Shown here: positions 41,176-53,193 of the stretch, one piece after another
Layout of the letters: every line of letters starts with the position of its first letter
Position numbering within the stretch: position 1 is the first letter of the stretch
Assembly: GCA_020055645.1 (NCBI GenBank)
Contig: CM034546.1
Location: 121,632,375 to 121,696,374 of the forward strand
Source of the DNA: Tomocerus qinae
Taxonomy: Eukaryota; Arthropoda; Collembola; Entomobryomorpha; Tomoceridae
Length of the DNA: 64,000 nt
Direction of reading: 5' to 3'
Translations under genes and position numbers: made by a program
The notes under the pieces: generated by a model
Databases searched by the model: none
Told to the model about the DNA's origin: nothing
The model's input: only the letters and a program-made list of their open reading frames with translations

Positions 41176-41646
41176 TTATACCTGAGAGAAAAAAACTCTG
41201 ATGACTATCGCAATATAGTAAGTTGTTTTACGCTTTGAAATTTTCGAAGTTCTTTTTGAATGAATTTTTAATTTTTAACTGCAAGCTTTAGCCCGTATTT
41301 TGACTGTACAAAACTTTTAATGAGTTTAATTACCAAGAATGTTACTAATTTTAATTGAATGTACAGAGTACTCAGTACGTAAATGACTAAATCAGATACG
41401 TACCGATACAACTATAATGCATTATTATTATTATAAAATAGTAATAAATGAATTTTACTTGTTAGCCCAATAGATAATGTAGATAATGTAGAAATTAGAT
41501 CGACTATAGCCTAAGGTGAATTGAATAAATTGTATGCTGCATTTTATACTGGTGATAAATAGGTAGCTTTATTTAAAAAAATAAATAGTAATAACAGTGT
41601 TTCGATATAAATTAGATATTTTATAGTTGTAGATCATTAATACATG
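41176..41646. terminator. Convergent 3' ends of the RRM gene and the first secreted-protein gene
   Basis: Two stop codons face each other 471 bp apart. A plus-strand AATAAA at 41524-41529 could end the RRM gene. A minus-strand AATAAA (TTTATT at 41568-41573) lies 73 bases after the other gene's stop codon. If both are used, the transcripts either just meet or overlap slightly. Confidence 0.5.
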
Positions 41647-42879
41647 TTAGTAAGATGTATTGTCGTCATCTGTAAAGGAGAGCCTTAGGACGTTTGCTAG
41701 TCCACTCCAAAATCTGAGAACTGGCATATTAAGCAATTTATCCATCGAGTATCTACAGCCACTTCCGTAATTTTTTTGGCAGCTGTTTATTCCATAAGCT
41801 TGACCAATGTCTGCAGCATTGTTGTAGATTTTGTAAAGGCTTTTTGGTTCTGTGGTATTATTTCCTACAGCATTGTCACTATAGGAAAGAAAAGATGGCA
41901 AGATTGGATCTCGCAATCTTCGAAGTATCATATTTGAGATTGGGTAGTATCTCTCCGGTTCTGCCGAAAATTCACAAGTAGCTCTGATGTGACAGGAGGT
42001 TTCTGGAATCTAATAGTTTTTACAAAATATTCAAATTACTTATCATTCATATTCAAATGAATGGGATCGCAAGGGGTACATTTTAGACCACTTTCATAAT
42101 TAGCGCCTAATTTAAATACATAGTATGAAGTTAAATCATATGTGAAAATATCAGATATTATACAACTTTTTGAGTGTCACTTTCCCTTTCATTTCACGCG
42201 GAAAAAGGACCATTCAGTAACTTATTCTGTCTAAAATTCCAAATCCCGTCACCTGGGGCGACGGCAATGTTTTATTTATGAAAGTTCCTTTGCACGTGAA
42301 GTGAAAAGGAAGTGAAACTCAAAACCTAGCTTTAAGCTTGAAATCATTCCACTGACACCCGAAATTATTTTTAGAGAGACAATGAGACAACTACCATGCA
42401 TATCTCCTGCGAGTAAACAAATGTGTTAGGAAATAAGAGTTTACCTCAAGAAGGTTGAAATAAGTGGCAATTTTGTCTAGATGATGTTGGACAGCAGGAC
42501 TGTCTTGATAAACGTCCACATTTTCATCGTTAACACTTCGTCGTTTTCTCCACATGTTGAACAAATTAGTCATAGACGGTAAAATAATAATTATGGGAGT
42601 GACGATGAGGAAACCAACGTTGAATTGGCCTTCTAGATTGAGAGTTACATAACGACGGTGGCGTCGGTGCTTTTCACTTGTCGCAATAGATTCACTCGAA
42701 TGCCTTTCATTCAGTTCGGAAATATGTCCTAATGATTGGGAATCTGTTCTAGTAGTAAAAGTATTTATCGGTTCCACAGTTGAAGCCGTAGCATTACTTA
42801 TTTGCAAAATTACTAAAATCACAAATGTGAAGAGAACATAACAGTATGAAGAAACTTTATGAAATGAAAAGTTCTTCAT
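41647..42879 (-). CDS. Secreted protein with four conserved cysteines, DM4/12-like (paralogue 1)
   Basis: Two exons, 42445-42879 and 41647-42009, phase 0, 265 residues. A hydrophobic signal peptide (CYVLFTFVILVILQISNA) is followed by a basic cleavage-like site (RRHRR before YVTLNLEGQF), a hydrophobic stretch (VGFLIVTPIIIILPSM), a second basic site (RKRR) and an acidic segment. Exon 2 begins IPETSCHIRATCEF and ends with AADIGQAYGINSC, six residues, then a final Cys. The pattern C-x-x-R-A-x-C-E followed by YxxAxxxGxxxG and two Cys resembles the insect DM4/12 family, whose function is unknown. The protein at 51107-52256 has the same exon boundary, cleavage sites and cysteines. Family assignment is by pattern only. 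Confidence 0.72.
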
Positions 42880-44129
42880 GTTTTAAAATTGTCTTTAAAA
42901 CAGTGAGTGAGTACTTTTGTACTGAAGGAGTGAGTGGCAATTATTTGAAAGAAATGGAAGCTCTCGGTCGGACAAACCGTTTTTATAAACACGAGACGAA
43001 AGCAAATAATTCATTCTCATAATTCTAGAGCTACAATTATGTCGTTTAGGCACTACAGCTGCTTATTCTCAGTCTTTGCATAAAATGTAGGTTTGTGTCT
43101 CACAAAATTGCATTTTCATGAGCAGTCAAATGTAGCCTCGTTCCAGTTAATCACATTTTCATAAATTCTTTTGCATACTTGTCGCATGATATTTCGGCAT
43201 TTTCAATTTAACTATAGTTAAACAATGCCAGAAAATGGACCAAAGCATTTCGCTTATTCATTGGTAGACATACAATAACAAAATCTACATACTGCATCCG
43301 CATAAATCTTAGGGTCAAGTTCGTAGACCTTGTGCCGTGCAGCCTACATTCATATTTACTAAAATATTTTTTGTTTACTACAACCGAATACTATACTGGT
43401 ACTAAGTAGTACACAACACACGAAATGAATTTCTACCTCAAAATCTAAACATAGCAAGCCATCAGAGAGAGTATTCATTTAAATTGCTTACCAATACCAA
43501 TGAGTATTTTTATTACCTACACGCATGAACATTTACGTATAGCTAATTTGGGTATTATTACTTTTCGTTTGATCTGACTGAAAGTGTGGTAACGGTAGAA
43601 CAGATTTAGACATTTGGATTCGTTTTGTTTGGTTGATTTCAATATGTGATGCATAATGTAGTTTGCAGAGTATGCAGTATGCAATGTACTATTCCTCACT
43701 GTCACAAGTCACAAGTATTTTTTCCCCAAACACAAGCACTCATATAACGTTATAACATTTTATACATTCTATAAGAATTCCAGGAAAGTACAGCCATGAA
43801 GTATCAAAATATAATGCTGAAAATCAATATTTTAGTTTGACGTTGGTTATTAATTAGATTATAAATTGAATCATTGGACATTCATACTTTTTATTAAAAT
43901 TAAGTAACAATTTTAACTTGATAGCTCAATTGCATTCGAAATTACAAAATCTGTTCTGTGGGTTATTTCAATGGTATACGAACAACCAAACTTTTTTTCC
44001 AACTTTTTCTCTTTAAAGTTTTGTATGGTAGGACTTCTTGTGATTTGCATGTCTTGCTTTTAAATTGCTTTATCATTTTTTGATATTTCAATCTAACGTG
44101 CATCTATTTCTGCTTTGATCATGACTTGC
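42880..44129. other. Intergenic region between the secreted-protein gene and the transporter
   Basis: It holds the promoter and leader of the first secreted-protein gene and the 3' untranslated region of the transporter, both on the minus strand. No further coding sequence is visible. Confidence 0.5.
42981..42987 (-). promoter_or_regulatory. TATA box of secreted paralogue 1
   Basis: TATAAAA on the minus strand lies about 100 bases upstream of the start codon at 42879, which places transcription start near 42955. The second paralogue also has a TATA-like element at a comparable place. Confidence 0.55.
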
Positions 44130-47100
44130 TTATTTCTTTGGTTGAATGTGGTTGAATGAATACTGTGGCTTCTTTTTTTCAATCCACGATAATAAAATGG
44201 CAAGAATTGTCTACATAGAAGATAAATAAAATTATATACTTATATTTTATTTGTTTGAAAATTAAAGGTAACCTCAAAATGATAAAGCATGTTTGGTCCC
44301 TTTAAAACGTTGATATCACTTACCACTGATATGGATAGTCCTATAATTATCATTGTTCCCCATCGAAATCCAATGTTGTCAAATAAAACACCACCTTAAG
44401 GGCACCAAATCATATTATTTTTTATTTTTCTCAAAAATGATATTAACTGACTAGTTGGAAAGCTGACATTTTACCTATGGATGGACCAACAGCATTTCCT
44501 ATAGAGAAAGTACAAGTGTAAATTCCTGATATAAGACTATAGGTAGCCGAATTATCTGCAAACCCATTTTCTCTAAGGACATAATACATTTAAATAGGTT
44601 ACTCATCTGAACAAGTTAATTTAAAAAGAACAAATCAAATAATTGAAATAAAAACCCATCTTTAACTTCAATTCATATTAGATAAAATAAAATGTTTTAC
44701 AAAGCTGCTCCAAGGGCATGGGCATATCCTGACATGATCGATCCTCCAATCCCTATTCCATGTATTGCATAACCAACAAATACAGCCCACAGACTTCTGA
44801 AAAAGGAAAACAATAAATTATGTTAAGATTTCTGCGGATAAAGTACAAATAGTTAATTTAAGATATTCTTTTAATCCAAATAGCAATATCGTTTTTATAA
44901 AATTTCCTTACTTTGACTCAAATTAACGCCGATTGAAAATAATATTAATACAGAAACTAAAATGTGTATTCAATTCCAGATACATTAAGTGTAAAACCGA
45001 TTTATAAAGTAGCATATCATGATAGTAATACAGTTAGAATAAAAAATGAAGAAGACTAACTTTTCCCATGGGAGAAAAGGAAGGGGTCCTAGGAATGAAA
45101 ATCCAAGTGCAACAAAACATGCTCCAGCCGCGACAATGTAATTTTTATCCATTCTTGTTTTGTCAGAAAGAAATCCCCAGACCATGGAAAATATCACATA
45201 AAATGTTGTCCCAACAGAAAATACTGCTCCTGTCATTGTCGATGTCAATCCAAACTGGACAAAGGTCATAGAAAGAATGATTATACATTAATAATAATAT
45301 CAAAATATACTTGCAAAACATTGTTTACTTCATCCATGTGTAGTTCCAATGTGGCGGTGATGAATCCGATGCTGGAAGCAGCAACAAACAGGCCAAATAT
45401 TACCATCATAACAGTTCTAATTTTTAGAATTGCTAAAAATCCTTCTTTTTGTGGAGTCTCAGATTTCTCATTATCAGATCTATCGTTAGCTACTATTGGA
45501 TTTTCCTTTAAAGCTGGTAAAAAGAACACTGCAATAATTCCTGTAGCCAATATGCAGATTCCAACGGTTGAGTACACCAACGTATACCCCCATATCTGTA
45601 GCAAATCACATTTTAGTGTTCAAAAAAAACAAATAAGTAACATAGGAAATTGCATTTGCAGTCTACAAAAGTTGTTCTGTAGGAATACCCTAACAGTAAT
45701 ATTTTAAGCCATAATCTTATTTTTAACAAAATTTTAGTATACGCACATCTATTAGGGATCCACAGGCAATTGGTCCCTAGTCAAATTAAAATAGGATTAG
45801 ACATCGAATTGATTTGGCGGACAGATTTCTTTCAATAGTATAGTAATGTGTAGTGAATAGTATAAAAATGTGAATTGCATGAAAAATAACTTACCACGAT
45901 CGCTCCTATTCCAAAGAAAACTTCCAATAAACCCTAAAGGAAAGTTAATTGTCTTTTGTGTATTTGAATTTGTATTTATTATGTAAGTTGATTGAGAGTA
46001 AAGTGGTTGCAGGTTTCACTTACAACTGCCGTTGAGACTAATTCTGGAAATTCAATGGCGAGTATTGTAAAGATGGAGGGGTATAGCCCTGCATCGCCTG
46101 CTCCTCCAATAATTCGAATGACGAAGCATAATGTGACAAATAAATCATGACTATCAATAAAAGCCAGGCACCTGCAAGCGAATTAAATCCTTACTTTACT
46201 AAAATTGTATCAGTTTTACAAACTCCATCTTGAAAATCTATCTAGTACTTTGTCGATAACTATTTAACAAAATTAACACCATACTTTGTTAGTTTCTTCA
46301 TAAAACACTATTTACATTCTTCTGTGTTAAAGTATACTCTTTTGTACCATGCACTAGAGAAAATACAGAGTAATTGCAGCTGGACAGTAGTGTACATGCT
46401 TTATTACTTACAACTTGAATTAGAAATGGGGCATTATGACATTTGTAATTTAAAAGTATGTAAAAATGTAATAACATGCACCCAACTTAATGTATGGTCA
46501 CTTTACATTTACTTTACACAATAAACAGTGTATACTAAGAATACTATAGGCTGTTAAAATACAAAATACAATACTTACTACTACTGTCATACAAAATCTC
46601 AACAGCTCATGTCATGCACCTTTGTAAGGTAAAAAGAATAAAACTCACCCAAACAAAATAGTACATATTCCTGTGTTTAAGATGCTTAGTTTCACTACGA
46701 GAACAGGGCCAACTAATTTAATCTGTAAATGACATTACAATTAAATTAAAAACTTGAAGTTCCATTTTCTTTATAGTAAGTACGGATTTAATTTTTGCAC
46801 TATAAATGAATTGGTAAACACATCTTTTAGTGCATTTGCAATAAATAGTATCTTACGATATACTTGCCGTAAATTATTGACGCTACAATGATTGTATAGT
46901 CAAACGATGCAAATATAAATCCGATTTCCGTAGCTGTGGTCCCACGCTTTTCGGCCTAAAATGTAATCATTAGTGATTTAATGTAATCCTAAACTAAACT
47001 CTTGATTCTATTTTGCACATAATAGTAGCAGTGTTAAGATAAAATGGTAGAGTACCTCTGGAGGGAAGAAAGGGCCGTTAATTAACACAGCTACAGCTCT

Positions 47101-47385
47101 AAAAATGTTCATTATTCCAAATATCCCCATGAATAGTAGTTGTCTTATAGTGAATCCAAAGTATAATCGATTTGAACGAGAATTTTGACATAAACTTTCT
47201 ATCTCCGGTGTCAATTCCAATGCTTTTACAGTCTTTTGTTGCTCCATTTCAGTTGCACTTGCTAAACCTCCACTGATAAATTCAGGGTCCTCCGAAAAGT
47301 TAAACGCAATGTTACTGCAACCACTACCAGCGCTCGTCTTACTTGTTGTGGTGTCACATACGTTTTCCATTTTCAACTCATTCAA
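44130..47385 (-). CDS. SLC18B1-like: Major-facilitator transporter, SLC18B1-like
   Basis: Twelve exons: 47056-47385, 46857-46955, 46649-46722, 46024-46171, 45895-45933, 45747-45776, 45329-45595, 45061-45254, 44701-44796, 44475-44572, 44324-44394 and 44130-44210. All are in phase and give about 508 residues (507 by some start choices). A hydrophilic N-terminus is followed by about 12 membrane segments. GIGAIVGPIACG is the antiporter motif in segment 5, ATLELHMDEFGLT matches the conserved segment 7 entry, and VWGFLSDKTRMDK is the repeated cytoplasmic loop motif. GYAHALGAAL, GNAVGPSIGG and the Lys-rich tail WIEKKKPQ follow. The closest family I recognise is vesicular amine transporter-like SLC18B1, a polyamine exporter in mammals; the substrate here is unknown. 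Met 47370 is an alternative start. Two micro-exons (39 and 30 bp) are inferred from phase and motif continuity. Confidence 0.85.
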
Positions 47386-50300
47386 CTTTCGGTAGCAAAT
47401 AAAAGCACATTACGTAATACTATCCACCAACACATAATTAAAATATAATAATCGTAGACTTGATAAAGCAATAAATTTACCTATCTATATATCTATGTAT
47501 GTATGTTTGTATGTATGTCTGGTAGGGTGATCGTAAAAGCAAAATGTCATGAAATTTGGAAATGAGTGTTGAAAGTGGAATAAGCTGCTGCCCTAGCAGC
47601 ATACCAAAATTCAAATAGAATTGTTTCATAATATGTACATTTGTACAATGCAACTGTAAGAAGCGTCAACTGCGTGAAAAGTGTTTTTTACTGTACTATT
47701 TACATTTTGCACTTTCAATTCATTTTTTGCTGATTTTTGACGAAAACACGAGTTACCAAATTCTCTTCTGTCTGCTATCAAAAGGAATACTCATCTTTCT
47801 GATCTGAAAATTAGCAACTGTGAATCTATACCTACACATTGTCCTCAAAACTGAAACTGCTGCTGATTTAAATGAATATAAGGCTCATTCATTGTAACTG
47901 TAAGTGATTAAACGTATTATGGTAAAATTTTAATTTAATACACTTTTAATAAGATTTGGAAAATGAGGTTTCATGTTGCTTATTTGAAACCAATTGTTAA
48001 TTTTAGCTTATAATAATCTCCTTTGTATTTGAATAATATTTTCTGCATTTAAAAGTCGAAGTGTATTTTCTGTTCAATCAAGAAGTTTCAATGTGTTTAC
48101 CATTGGCTAATGACTTTCCAACAAATGGTCCAATAATTATAAATAATATATAATAATTACATATAATAATTATAATTTTATATATATTGTCCAACTCCAA
48201 CATGGTTGGACGATAAATAATGTTACCATATTATTGTAAAACATTGGGTAATAGCAAAAGGAAAAGTCACAATATTACTGATTACCGAGTAAAAAGCGAA
48301 GATCTTATACACATAAATATATTATTATATATAGAGATACCTAACCAATAATTTGTGATTACGGTTACATGTAGGATTTTTAATTTAATAGTTGTGCTAG
48401 ATTCATTTCTTTGCTGGGTTCACTAGTATTTAATATGAATATCGAATATTATACTATTTTTCAAACTATTTTCTATTTGCTAACTATATCATATCTTCAT
48501 TGAAAGCACATTTGACATTTTAAAGTTTTAAGAGCAACTAAACTGTCGATTGTTTATAACAATACAATACAATTACTATTTTACTTGTAGTTTTAGTACT
48601 ACTAACTGTAAAACTTACTATTTACTAAAACTGCGACTTAGAAATCACAAACAGGAAGCGAAAAGCTTGTATTATAACTGTAAGTCTAAGCTATGCTCAT
48701 AGAAGAGAGTGTTAGGGGTTAGTGACATCCATATTGTATTATTAATAACATGAAATTATCGATGTCAAGTCAATATTCGAAGAATTTGTAATCAGAATCA
48801 CTAATCCTAAGCTTAAGTTACCATCACCGTTCACAGCATTATCTATAGAAGATAAACTGATAATATTGTGACCCACTTTAAGATAGACTGGTGTCTTTAT
48901 ACACTTTTGACCGTATTCGACCTTTCTTTGTGTCTCAGTTGTCTGTACGCTGCAGGCTAAGATCTAAGCCCATGAACACAGAGCACTATACAATATGTAT
49001 TTATGAGCCAAATAATAATAAACTTAGATAAACAGTAAATGCAACGTATACCGTATGGGATTTTATATATTTAGAAATAAGTCCAAAATCAGGGTTGAAA
49101 AACCTAAACCAAATATTTACTTATTTTCACACTTATTACCTATTCCGTTCATTCTGCATCACGTAAATGTTCAGCTTTCAATAGATCACGTTATAACAAA
49201 TTGCACCTAACACCAATAAGTTTCACTACAGATCTCTTTAACTTGCAAAATTCACTATGCACTACATTCCCTTTCTATATTATAGTAGCTATCGTTAATA
49301 ATGTAGTGTTAAATGAATAAATGATAAACCAGTTCCACCGTACATATGCTTTTTACGAATTCATAACGAAATGCTTACTGAGAAACGATGTTCAATCTAC
49401 GCATTAGAGGTTTCAGGTTACATTGTATTTGTCAAATCCAATATCATATCTAGTTTCCTTGTTTTATGTTGAACAATAAGTAAGGATGAATCAAATGATC
49501 TACATTTTGCAGACCACAGCTGCACATTCATCCACAATAGGTATGTTTATTACAAACGCTGTGGCGCAGTTATACTAAAAAGTAATTCTGGGTAAGCTTA
49601 GCAAATACTCACATTGTACATTTGCCTTGAAAAGTTTGTTCCCGTGCTCTAAAGAATTGTCTGTCGGTTGGCTATGTTTATATCAGTTCTTATGCAAAAC
49701 AGAAGGACAAATTAGACAGCATCACTGATGGTATGCTATCTGCTTTAGTAACTGAAATGAGAACACTGTCAGACACAATTGTCACAATGAATCACGCACA
49801 GCCCACACCAAACAAATGAATACAGGAATTTATTAAATCCATACATTGTCTTGTATATATTATTTGTGTACCGTCAACTGAAACAGATCATGGGTGAATG
49901 GGCGAACCTTTAACTAATGAGATCGTGTAATGATGCCTTAATTACCGGCGATTTTAACTCATCTTGTACTGTATCGATGCAAACCTTCATGGACCAATGC
50001 ATTACAATGGTCCCCGACAATGTCATTACAATGATTTGATACTTTATTATATTTAAATACACCCAATAAAACAAACAAATAGAATAATAAAAGATATAAT
50101 GCATGGGAATGGGTTATGGGATCGGTATAAATTCCGTAGTTGATCAAATATGAGACAATTGAGACTTCATTCAGACCAGACGACATCATGATATTCATAA
50201 TACCGATAACATGACTTCAAGATAGATCCTACGAAACATTCTCAATGTGTATATGGATGTATCGTATGGGAAAACCATGAATATTAATTCATACACGTGC

Positions 50301-51106
50301 AGTTATTAAATTGCAATAATATTACAATTACAATCATAAACTGTGATTGTCGAATCATCCATTTTCAAGTACGTGCAAACTATATACTTTTACAACAATA
50401 ATTACAATGATCTGGATGGAACCTGTTGGACATATTAATATATGCACGAGATGAGATAGTGAAACAATACAAGACAGATGGAGAATTATTACCACAATAG
50501 GCAAAACCTTTTTTCATTACAATTGGATAATCAGTTAAGTAATTAGGTAATGACACATACACTGTAGAAAATTATATACCTAAGTAGGTATAAATTACAG
50601 TACAACGTACAAATCTTCTTCAATTAACCATACAGGGTCAACTAATGTTTCAACCAAAAGTCTAAAAATAATAGGCGGCCCTGATGAACTATTGAATCCC
50701 ATTTGTATGTACTGTACACAGTTTGTACTTTGTATTTTGTATATATGGTAGGCATTATCATTCTCGCATTCTCGGTCTGCATGTTAAATACTAAAATGCA
50801 CGTGAATCCTGGCCAAGGCCGTGCGTAGAAGGCATTGTACCATGATTTTGATGAAACATTAATTGAATGGGGTATATAAACCCAAATATTAGAATTAATT
50901 TATGTAATCTAGTAATAAATCAATAGTCACTGCATATTCAATGTGTTTTTTGTACAGAACATCAATGTTAATAGCATTTCAATTCAGGCAATATAAATAC
51001 AATACAAAAATCATGGATAAGAAAAGGTAAAGCAATAGGGATATAAATTAGGACTAGGACCACCATCGAAGTTGATAAATAAGGTGTAGATTGGAAATCA
51101 GGTAAA
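47386..51106. other. 3.7-kb intergenic region
   Basis: AT-rich DNA between the transporter start and the second secreted-protein gene. A TA-rich low-complexity patch lies near 48130-48190. Short open frames (for example 49910-50198 on the minus strand) have no recognisable features. I see no gene. Confidence 0.5.
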
Positions 51107-52256
51107 TTACACAGGTGCATCTTTTAGAGACATTTTTAGTAAACTTGATAGCACACTCCAATATTGAAGAACTGGCATATTTAAAAGCTGCTTCATCGAG
51201 TATTTGCATTTCTTTCTGAACATCTGAGAACAACTTTTTTCCCCATAAGCTTGGCCATAATCTGCGGCTTTATTGTATGCACTAAAAAGGCTTTTAGGCT
51301 TAAGTGGATTTTTCGCATTGGTTGACAATATCTCTGGACCACTTCCAATTTCGCTTGTATTCTTTTCTGGACCATATTGTTCGTTTAAATCAGAATATGG
51401 GATACTGAAATCACTTTCTTCAGCCACCGTTGCATGTAGCGTTGGATTTCGAATACGAGTGAGAACGAGATCTGAAATCGGGTAGTATCTCTCTGGATCG
51501 GAAGAAAATTCACAAACAGCCCGTAGTTGACAAGCTCTGTCAGGGATCTGCAAATTTTGGTAGATAATATTAGATACACAAAAAATATACACATACAAAA
51601 ATTATTTACGCAGAAAAAATATACACAAAAAAGCATATACAGGAAAAATTATAAACACAGAAAAAATTTTTTACACAAATAAATTATGTACACAGAAAAA
51701 ATTGTATACACAAAAAATTATGTACACAGAAAAAATTATTTACAGAAAAAATTCTATTCACAGAAAAAATTATATAAGTACACAAAAAATTATATACACA
51801 GAAAAAACATTAAAAATATACTTGGGTGGAATTGCTTACATTAACCAAATTAAAATAAGATTCGACTTTATCCAAATGTGGCTGCACAACTGGGTGGTCT
51901 TCATACACATCCTGGCTTTCGACATTTCTCCGTCTTCTTATGTTGAACTTATTGGACATAACCGGTAAAACTGCGGTCATCGGAATACCCAATAGTAAAG
52001 CAACATCAAAATGTGTTTTTGTGTTCAATATGACAAATCGTTTGCTTCTGCTTGGCACATTTGAGTGAGATTTAGAATGAAACAGACCCGTTTCTAAGTC
52101 TTCCTCAAATTGTTTGTATTCATTTAAATAATGTTGTTCTTCGAGAGCCAAGTTGAAATTATCTTGTTTAAATACTTCAGAGTCAAATTCTAAACATGAC
52201 ACTTTTAGTACTAAAAGTGTGGTAAGTAAAAGTGAAATAAAAGACTGCGGGTACAT
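51107..52256 (-). CDS. Secreted protein with four conserved cysteines, DM4/12-like (paralogue 2)
   Basis: Two exons, 51840-52256 and 51107-51547, phase 0, 285 residues. Signal peptide SFISLLLTTLLVLKVSC, basic site RSKR before FVILNTKTHFDV, hydrophobic segment VALLLGIPMTAVLPVM, then RRRR before NVESQDVYEDHP and VVQPHLDKVESYFNL. Exon 2 opens IPDRACQLRAVCEFSSDPER and closes with AADYGQAYGEKSC plus a second Cys six residues on, then YSMKQLLNMPVLQYWS. Order, exon junction and cysteines match the protein at 41647-42879, so these are paralogues, with the transporter gene inserted between them. The second exon has about 30 extra residues, rich in Ser and Glu. Function unknown; secretion and processing are inferred. 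Confidence 0.72.
51590..51810. repeat. Degenerate ACACAGAAAAAATT tandem repeat in the intron of paralogue 2
   Basis: The single intron of the second secreted-protein gene is filled with irregular copies of TACACAGAAAAAATTAT, spaced about 14-30 bp apart. The open frame 51702-51968 is a translation of this repeat. The corresponding intron of paralogue 1 lacks it. Confidence 0.75.
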
Positions 52257-52320
52257 GGCAAAAGTTCTTTAGTTCGACTCAAGTCTATTCAAAACTGTGG
52301 GCGACTAAAATTTTACTCCT

Positions 52321-52329
52321 CTACTTATA
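52321..52329 (-). promoter_or_regulatory. TATA-like element of secreted paralogue 2
   Basis: TATAAGTAG on the minus strand lies about 65-70 bases upstream of the start codon at 52256. It is a weaker match than the TATAAAA of paralogue 1 but sits at a similar distance. Confidence 0.45.
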
Positions 52330-53120
52330 CACATTTTTAAGCGAACACTGTCATGCCTAAGTCATAAGTGGTACACAAACACTAATGCAGATGCGTACAG
52401 GGGCTAAAAAGCTTATTACTAATAACTAAATATGCTAACGATAATAATATGCCTAGAGTACGTATCTCATCAGTAGAATAAAAATCTACATAATTGTTTG
52501 CAAATGAAGAAAAGTCCGTTTGACTGAGTTTTTATTTTCTTACGTGACACAAAATCACATTTTACCAAACTCAGACTAAAAACAAAACAAAAACGTATTA
52601 TACTGTTTGTTTTATCTATATGCACTTTCTATTGGTCCACTAACATTTGCATCTTACAGCTAAAATTGTTTACTACAAGCATAAGGAAGGGTCAAAGATT
52701 GCGTATGTATTGTAAATATGCATGAATAATGTTATAAATAGAATAATGCGGTTGATATTAGAAATGCCAAAGATGGGCACTGTCCTACAAAAACTACTAA
52801 TGCGCCTTCAATTCCTATTTCCTAAATATTGCATCTTTTCTTACGAAGTTCGGTAATAAGGCAGTGGATCTATACATATATAGTATAGTGTAGTATAGAT
52901 TCAGTTTATTTCAGTGATTTACCTATTTAAAAACAGTTACAAGAACAAGAATATATTTTTTCTAATAAATAGTCACTCTAATTAAGATTGTGTTGACTTA
53001 AAGTCACACAAGCAGTCTGCCAACTGTTTACTACTTGCAAACTGTAATATGCTTTTTAGTAAATATCTAAAAACGAACAACTCATGGCCAAGTTATTGTT
53101 AAAAGAAAATCCAATCTGAG

Positions 53121-53126
53121 TTTATT
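53121..53126 (-). terminator. Polyadenylation signal of ASCC1
   Basis: TTTATT on the plus strand is AATAAA on the minus strand, 68 bases after the ASCC1 stop codon. Confidence 0.5.
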
Positions 53127-53193
53127 CAAAAATTGATAATATTAATGATTAGGTACTTAATATTTTTCAGCCAACACTTGTAACAATTCATTT

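Larger units (their letters stand above)
52257..53193. other. Intergenic region between paralogue 2 and ASCC1
   Basis: Contains the paralogue 2 promoter and the ASCC1 3' untranslated region, both on the minus strand. No further coding exon is visible. Confidence 0.5.
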
